A DNA stretch of 13,154 nucleotides from Chitinophagaceae bacterium. GTDB lineage: Bacteria > Bacteroidota > Bacteroidia > Chitinophagales > Chitinophagaceae. Where the stretch lies: the NCBI GenBank assembly GCA_016720775.1, contig JADKJX010000006.1, forward strand, positions 1 through 13,154, written 5' to 3'. The notes below the pieces were generated by a model. That model ran no database searches. It was not told where the DNA came from and was given only the letters and a program-made list of their open reading frames with translations. Below are positions 9,091 through 13,154 of the stretch, in pieces (the first letter of the stretch is position 1; every line of letters begins with the position of its first letter). A program made the position numbers and the translations under genes.

Positions 9091-9136
9091 ATTATATTGT
9101 AACTATGGTAATCATAGAACTACTATCTTCTGTAGC

Positions 9137-9628
9137 CTCAGTCGTCATCTTTACTTTCTTTTCCCCCGCCATCTTTGCTTTGTACCGCTGCATTCCCGAT
9201 CTCGGTATGCCTTATCTGCCCACCCAGGTAACCGGTCCACGCTACCAACGAGAAACTGATGAGTAAATAAACAGAACTGCAAATGCAGCTGCCTTTGCCA
9301 AAGCCATTTTTTTATGCGTAACAATAAGTGCAACCAGTGACGCTGCACCCAAAACAATGAGACCAACCAAAGCTATCATGGCAAAGTCTTCATGTTGTTT
9401 GATCATATTTTCAGATACGCCCAGCACATCTTCCACTGCTTCTTCTGCTCCTTCGCCGGTGAGATACGCAATGCCTGCACCTATACCCGAGATGATAAAT
9501 AAAAAGTAAGCAGCTATTTTTGTTTGATCGCTTTTGCTCAGCAACCCGTAACCCAGTACGATGGCCCCTAATATTGAACCGAAGATGGGAAGATGGGTAA
9601 TTACCAAATGAAGATGTGCCTGGCTCAT
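9137..9628 (-). CDS. DUF2231-like inner membrane protein (copy next to rubrerythrin)
   Basis: A membrane protein of about 164 residues. The start chosen is ATG 9628-9626, giving SQAHLHLVITHLPIFGSILG; longer readings run into the rubrerythrin end. Four helices are visible: near residues 8-28, AAYFLFIISGIGAGIAYLTG, MIALVGLIVLGAASLVALIV and, after an indel near 9267, FSLVAWTGYLGG. Between helices 2 and 3 lies an acidic loop, EGAEEAVEDVLGVSENMIKQ, ending in His-Glu-Asp (HED). The soluble tail is IRHTEIGNAAVQSKDGGGKE, ending KDDD at stop 9139-9137. N-terminal HLHLVITHLP, the acidic loop with HE and the GYLGG end are shared with the protein at 12549-13026, so the two are paralogues. It starts 11 bases after the rubrerythrin stop, so the two genes are co-transcribed. 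Function unknown; conserved His and acidic residues could bind metal or heme, which is inference. Confidence 0.72.
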
Positions 9629-9639
9629 GATGTTATGTT

Positions 9640-10228
9640 TTAGAGTGAACTGATCTTTATGAATTTCTCCCCGCTGGTCATTGAAATACCGCACCGTGCC
9701 GGGCTTTTGTTTCATAGGTATTGCCACAGGTAGGGCACACATAAAAAACAGTTGGCAATGTTTTCACCGTATTATTCTGCAGGGCTCTAAGTGCATTTTC
9801 ATACATAACCCGGTGCTTTTTTTCTGTTTTATAAGCATAGTTCAGGCTGATCATTGCCAACTGGTCGCCTGCAGCATTTGCTACTGTAAGAAATTCAGGA
9901 TACATAATGGTCGCCTCATAGGTCTCTCCTTTAATTGCATCTTCCAGGTTTTGCTTAGTTGAATTAACGGCGAATTCAGGTTTAATTACCGGTGTGGAAA
10001 TACCCGACTCTTGTAAAACGGCCTTGTGGTTATTGGCATGGATATTCTCTGCGGTTGAAGGCTTTTAAAGAGCAAAGCGATCTCATGATAGCCTTCCTGT
10101 TCAGCTTTTTTTGAATAAGCTGCATATTTTGCACTGGCAGTTGTTTCCCCTTTAAATGCAGCCTGCATATTTTCAATGATCTTTGCCTTTGCATCAGTGC
10201 CTTCCACCATATTCACCGGCTTTGCCAT
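9640..10228 (-). CDS. Rubrerythrin
   Basis: Rubrerythrins reduce peroxide with a di-iron centre and pass electrons through a rubredoxin-like domain. Bridged length is about 196 residues from ATG 10228. The ferritin-like part shows ENMQAAFKGETTASAKYAAY, then after a shift AENIHANNHKAV (ExxH), AIKGETYEATIMYPEFL, and the second ExxH in YKTEKKHRVMYENAL. These supply the usual Glu and His iron ligands. The C-terminal domain reads FYVCPTCGNTYETKA, and in the next frame RCGISMTSGEKFIKISSL at stop 9642-9640. Only three of the four rubredoxin cysteines are seen: the last position is Ser (CGIS instead of CxxC). The gene is preceded by, and probably joined to, a lipoprotein leader (see 10213-10425). Indels lie near 10070, 9960 and 9695. 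It is followed after 11 bases by a DUF2231-like gene. Confidence 0.88.
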
Positions 10229-10425
10229 TGATTTGTCTCATCATTTTCTTTACCTTCCTTCTCTTCACTTTCATTTTTTTCTTTGTTCTCTTTCTTATTT
10301 GCTGAGTCAACCGTATTTAGGGTCGGTGATTTCATAGCACTGTCGGTACCCGAATTGCCACATGCAGAAAGGAACATGGTGCCCATGATCAGCAAAACAG
10401 CAGGAATAATTAATATTTTTTTCAT
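10213..10425 (-). CDS. Lipoprotein leader and charged linker, probably the N-terminus of the rubrerythrin
   Basis: The 70-residue frame starts at ATG 10425-10423 with a lipoprotein signal (MKKILIIPAVLLIMGTMFLSAC) whose lipobox is LSAC, with Cys22 as the lipidation site. A low-complexity linker rich in Lys, Glu and Asn follows (ENKEKNESEEKEGKENDE). It runs in a shifted frame through the rubrerythrin ATG and stops 16 bases inside it (10215-10213). With one base added around 10229-10240 the frame would continue ETN(S)MAKPVNMVEGTD into the rubrerythrin. Since most genes here carry such indels, I infer one gene of about 262 residues at 9640-10425: a rubrerythrin tethered to the membrane facing the periplasm. 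The alternative is a small lipoprotein overlapping a cytosolic rubrerythrin. A -7 element lies 36 bases upstream. Confidence 0.6.
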   Translation of the reverse strand: MKKILIIPAVLLIMGTMFLSACGNSGTDSAMKSPTLNTVDSANKKENKEKNESEEKEGKENDETNQWQSR

Positions 10426-10460
10426 TTGTATTTTTTTAGTGGTTTAAATAATTGATTGCA

Positions 10461-10468
10461 CAAAGATG
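10461..10468 (-). promoter_or_regulatory. -7 promoter element (CATCTTTG) for the lipoprotein/rubrerythrin operon
   Basis: The minus strand reads CATCTTTG, seven of eight positions of the form TAnnTTTG and nearly identical to CAACTTTG upstream of the DUF2231-regulator operon. It lies 36 bases upstream of the ATG at 10425. No -33 element of the usual kind is seen, as expected for an activator-dependent promoter. Confidence 0.45.
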
Positions 10469-10501
10469 CTGCCGGCGGCCTTCGGCGTAGCTTTGTAGTT
10501 T

Positions 10502-10519
10502 CTTAAGATTAGCTAACAA
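10502..10519 (-). promoter_or_regulatory. Candidate response-regulator site upstream of the rubrerythrin operon
   Basis: On the plus strand CTTAAGA-TTAG-CTAACAA has one perfect and one degenerate 7-mer with a 4-base spacer. Aligned with the perfect tandem at 13084-13101, 15 of 20 positions agree. It lies 33 bases upstream of the -7 element, against 34 at the other promoter. It overlaps the end of the histidine kinase gene. Binding by the linked response regulator is inferred from the shared spacing. Confidence 0.45.
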
Positions 10520-11858
10520 AAAGATCAGGCAGGAAATTGCAGGGAGAAAGTATTTGTTGCCGGGTCTCCGGACCAAAATATCAATGTGCAGCATGTCAGC
10601 CAGTTTTTTTACTATAGACAAACCCAGTCCACTGCCCGGAATGTGTGTACTTCTTGAATCATCTGCCCTGTAAAAGCGATTGAAGAGATATGGAAGTTGT
10701 TCGGCTGTGATCCCGGGCCGTTATCGGTAATGGATAATGTCTCGTTGCTTCATCCCAGGCACGATTATTTCATTTTCTGGCCGTACTGCTTCGTCAAGCA
10801 GGTTGCAGATGTTATCCAGTGAGAAAGTTGACGGGCGTAGGGAAGAACTTTCCGGTATGTCTAACTGCAGACCGGCATTTTTTTTCAGCCATGATGTTTA
10901 TGCCGCTTCCGGAAATATCTTCAAACAGTTGCCGGAGAACAACCGGTTCTTTTTTGTTACAACCGATCCGACTCAGCCACGGGCTAATTAGCATTACTGG
11001 TCCGTAACTGGTTCAGCCTGTCTGTATGGGCGATTACATCTTTTTATTTTTCCTCGTACTGTTCGGCTCTCTCCGCTTACGCAGTAAAACCTCCATGGTG
11101 CCACGAATGGCCGAAAGCGGCGTTCTTATTTCATGTGAAGCATCGGCAGTAAATTGTTTTTGCTGCCCAATACTGGTTTCGATACGGTTTAATAATTCAT
11201 TGATTGTTTTTGCCAGTTGATATAATTCATCTTCATTCACGGGTAAGGGCAGGCGGGTATTTATATTGGAATCATTAATGCCCGATGCAGCCTTTATCAA
11301 TTGTTGTACCGGCGCAATGGCTTTTGATGCTGTAATGTAAATTACAATGTACAGTACCAAAAGAAGCAGTGGGAAAGAAACACAAAGGGTCAGGAGCAGA
11401 TTATTTAATACATAATAGGATTCCTGTTGCGAAATGCCTACCGTTAATTGCCCGATGGTCCTTCCTTCGTCGTTCCTGATAGGAAACCAGTTCTGTTGAG
11501 CAAAGAAATACTATCACACTGTTAAAGAACCTTCCTGTTTGGTAGAAATAAAAAGAGCGGATTGCAGGTTGGGATTTAAAATAGCATCCGCTCCCTGTCA
11601 TTCACTATCTGGATAAAGTAGATTCACTTCTACCTTTATGTTCCGCTTCTTCCCCCTCGGGCATTTTATTGATGAGATCGTATCTCCTCTCCAGTCAAAG
11701 TGTATTTAAGGTTTCTTCCCTCCAGTAAAATATCACTGTCGAGGTGACGGTATGAACTGGGTATAAACAACGGTTGTACATCTTGTATTCACGTTGGTTG
11801 TGGAGGCGGGAAACAGCCAAGGATTAAAGGCGGAGACGGGTTTTTTAAAACCGCTCAT
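10509..11858 (-). CDS. Sensor histidine kinase of a two-component system
   Basis: The inner-membrane sensor partner of the regulator just upstream, about 450 residues. ATG 11858-11856 (MSGFKKPVSAF) overlaps the last 14 bases of the regulator gene. A first helix and a periplasmic region follow (LDSDILLEGRNLKYTLTGEE, TKQEGSL), then a second helix (CVSFPLLLLVLYIVIYI). HAMP reads SKAIAPVQQLIKAASGI, and the phosphoacceptor box is FTADASHEIRTPLSAIRGTM. In the ATPase part come LDNICNLLDEA, an N-box disturbed by a small deletion (YGQK appears in the shifted frame), G1 ITDNGPGI, FNRFYRADDSRSTH and G2 GSGLGLSIVKKLADMLHIDI. The chain ends FLPDLFVS at stop 10511-10509. The sensing region is too broken to type the signal. 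About ten indels. The second Asn of the N-box cannot be confirmed. Confidence 0.85.
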
Positions 11859-12515
11859 TGTTCCGGAAAGACTGGCCCACTCCTCGTATATAGTCTGTAT
11901 GAAGGATTCTTTCTTTATCTAATTTTCGGAGTAAAATGATGAAAACGTCTATTACAGAAGTGTCTTTGTCAAAATGAATGTCCCATATCTTTTCAATGAT
12001 ACGGGTTCGCCTGCAAACTTTCCCTTTGTTACGCAACAGGTATTCAAGCAAGGCAAATTCTTTTTGGGTAAGTTCTACCGGCTGCCCGTTTTTGCAACCT
12101 GTAATTCCCTGGTTTTTGGATATCCTGCTTCCAAAACATTCCTGTTCCCGGTCTTATTACGCAGCAGTACCCTGATACGTGCCAACAGTTCTTCAAATGC
12201 GAAAGGTTTTTTCAGGTAATCATTGGCTCCCGCTTCCAACCCGAACACGGTATCATCCACGGTATCTTTCGCTGTTAAAAATATAACCCGAACATCGTTG
12301 TTTTCTTTGCGGATACTTCTGCAGATCTCTATGCCGCTGATACCGGGCAACATCCAGTCGAGTAAAAAAATATCGTACTCTTCCAGGTTATCCATTGCCA
12401 TCTCCAGTCCCTGTCTTCCATTAGTGGCAACATCAACTGCAAAGCCTTCTTCTTCCAGTCCTTCTTTAATAAAACCGGCAATCGCAGTTTCATCTTCTAC
12501 TAGTAAAATTCTCAT
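11845..12515 (-). CDS. OmpR/PhoB-family response regulator
   Basis: A transcription regulator of about 224 residues. The receiver domain is intact from ATG 12515: MRILLVEDETAIAGF with acidic residues E7, D8 and E9, phosphoacceptor D53 in IFLLDWMLPGISG, T81 in FLTAKD and K103 in YLKKPFAFEELLARI. After a shift near 12120 the winged-helix DNA-binding domain reads ELTQKEFALLEYLLRNKGKV, then RTRIIEKIWDIHFDKDTSVI and YIRGVGQSFRNNERF at stop 11847-11845. (The family usually has GVGY here.) This arrangement is like CusR/PhoB regulators, which bind head-to-tail to 7-bp repeats spaced by 4. The kinase start overlaps its end, and the DUF2231 gene ends 33 bases upstream, so all three are one operon. A matching tandem repeat lies upstream of that operon. 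Confidence 0.9.
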
Positions 12516-12548
12516 CCTGTTAAGTTAAAGAAAATATTTGCCGGATCA

Positions 12549-13026
12549 TTAATTCCCCTTCTCACTCTCCGGATTCGAAAAATCAGGTAATGCCAGTTCT
12601 ACACCGGCACCATGTTTATATACCAGCTGCCTTGGAAGTGCCCTGTTCCCACAACAGTAATCTAATTATGTCAGCAAATAAAAATAATACCTGCGATCCT
12701 TGACCAGTTTTTTTGTATTTAAAGATGGCGATGGCCAGGTAAACGGCAGCCGTAAAAATGGTGAGCCATAGAGCTATGGTTGCTGCCTGTTCATGCAGTT
12801 CCATGGCCTTACCCAGCGTTCCTTCCTCCATACCTTCACCAGCATCACTCCCTGCCAGGTAAGATGAAATGGTGCCCAATGTACCCAACATCAATAAATA
12901 AAATGCAGCCTGGCGGAAGAATGGTTTTTTAAAAATAAAGGCTGCCAGTTCTGAAAGAAAGCCAACGATTAACAACGAAATGGGAAAGTGAACAAGCATG
13001 GCGTGAAGATGGGTTGCTGAAATCAT
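12549..13026 (-). CDS. DUF2231-like inner membrane protein (first gene of the regulator operon)
   Basis: About 159 residues from ATG 13026-13024. The N-terminus ISATHLHAMLVHFPISLLIV carries the typical HLHxMLVHFP signature. Helices follow: IVGFLSELAAFIF, FYLLMLGTLGTISSYLAG, TIALWLTIFTAAVYLAIAIF and VLFLFADII. The acidic loop GSDAGEGMEEGTLGKAMELH ends with His-Glu, as in the paralogue at 9137-9628. The continuous frame stops at 12618-12616; shifted frames give TGHFQG and LVYKHGAGVELALPDF, then SNPESEKGN at stop 12551-12549, the expected end of this family. It lies 33 bases upstream of the response regulator, which suggests it takes part in sensing or is a regulated target. Function unknown. 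Confidence 0.75.
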
Positions 13027-13041
13027 ACTAATAATTTACAG

Positions 13042-13049
13042 CAAAGTTG
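13042..13049 (-). promoter_or_regulatory. -7 promoter element (CAACTTTG) for the DUF2231-regulator-kinase operon
   Basis: The minus strand reads CAACTTTG, one mismatch from TAnnTTTG, 15 bases upstream of the ATG at 13026. The expected -33 TTG is not at normal distance. Its near twin CATCTTTG precedes the rubrerythrin operon. Confidence 0.45.
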
Positions 13050-13083
13050 GCATGCCTTTTATTCAAATTGAACTGGTTTTATC

Positions 13084-13101
13084 CTTAAGATCAGCTTAAG
13101 A
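13084..13101 (-). promoter_or_regulatory. Tandem operator CTTAAGA-N4-CTTAAGA
   Basis: Two perfect CTTAAGA 7-mers are separated by TCAG, an 11-bp period with both copies on the same DNA face, the geometry bound by PhoB/OmpR-family dimers. On the minus strand it reads TCTTAAG-CTGA-TCTTAAG, 34 bases upstream of the -7 element, an activator position. CTTAAG is itself a palindrome, so orientation is not fixed. Autoregulation by the regulator in this operon is inferred. Confidence 0.55.
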
Positions 13102-13154
13102 CAGCAAAAAAAAATTACCGAGGCCAGTGTCCTAATTCCTTAACGGCTTTCCAC

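Noticed and set aside
10470..10495. GC-rich segment (GCTGCCGGCGGCCTTCGGCGTAGC) as a terminator after the kinase gene
   Set aside because: Only the outer bases and one closing pair of the loop match; the stem is not continuous and no T-run follows on the minus strand.
13115..13153. Possible C-terminal tail of an upstream minus-strand gene (WKAVKELGHWPR then stop)
   Set aside because: Only twelve codons are inside the window; nothing supports it beyond an open frame to the edge.
1..13154. CRISPR array, insertion sequence, tRNA or rRNA genes
   Set aside because: No regularly spaced repeats, transposase motifs, terminal repeats or recognisable RNA gene sequence were seen on either strand.

Overview
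The window reads as a piece of a Bacteroidota chromosome, most likely Chitinophagaceae or a close relative. The evidence is a DUF6427 membrane protein, DsbD N-terminal-domain proteins with the C-x4-C 'TCDDKKCLP' motif, a matrixin-like protease with the 'HEFGHTLGLDH' motif, start codons without clear Shine-Dalgarno sequences, and -7 elements of the Bacteroidota type TAnnTTTG. It is almost fully coding and almost entirely on the minus strand. Nearly every gene is cut by one-base indels, often in homopolymers, while the conserved residues continue in the next frame. I therefore read most breaks as sequencing or assembly errors and give gene extents that bridge them.

Layout, left to right. 1-924: two minus-strand DsbD N-terminal-domain proteins, one partial at the window edge and one stand-alone. 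1008-1690: purQ (purine synthesis). 1764-2731: a DUF6427 membrane protein. 2832-4383: a long exported protein of unknown function. 4497-5508: the only plus-strand gene, a TIGR01777-type NAD(P)-dependent epimerase. 5437-7182: an ABC-2 permease and a BcrA-like ATPase. 7227-7879: a matrixin-like zinc protease. 7939-9032: a ferritin-like/VIT1 fusion of the MbfA type. 9137-10425: a DUF2231-like membrane protein and a rubrerythrin that is probably lipoprotein-anchored. 10509-13026: a histidine kinase, an OmpR/PhoB-type response regulator and a second DUF2231-like protein. No stretch over 300 bases lacks a gene.

The most interesting part is 7.9-13.1 kb. In transcription order it runs DUF2231 - response regulator - kinase, then lipoprotein/rubrerythrin - DUF2231, then ferritin-VIT1. 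The promoter regions of the first two groups share a site built on TCTTAAG with 11-bp (7+4+7) periodicity, as PhoB/OmpR-type regulators use. In both cases it lies 33-34 bp upstream of a near-identical -7 element (CAACTTTG and CATCTTTG). This suggests that the two-component system activates its own operon and the rubrerythrin operon, forming one regulated module for envelope iron or peroxide handling. The protein families are well supported; the joint function is inference.
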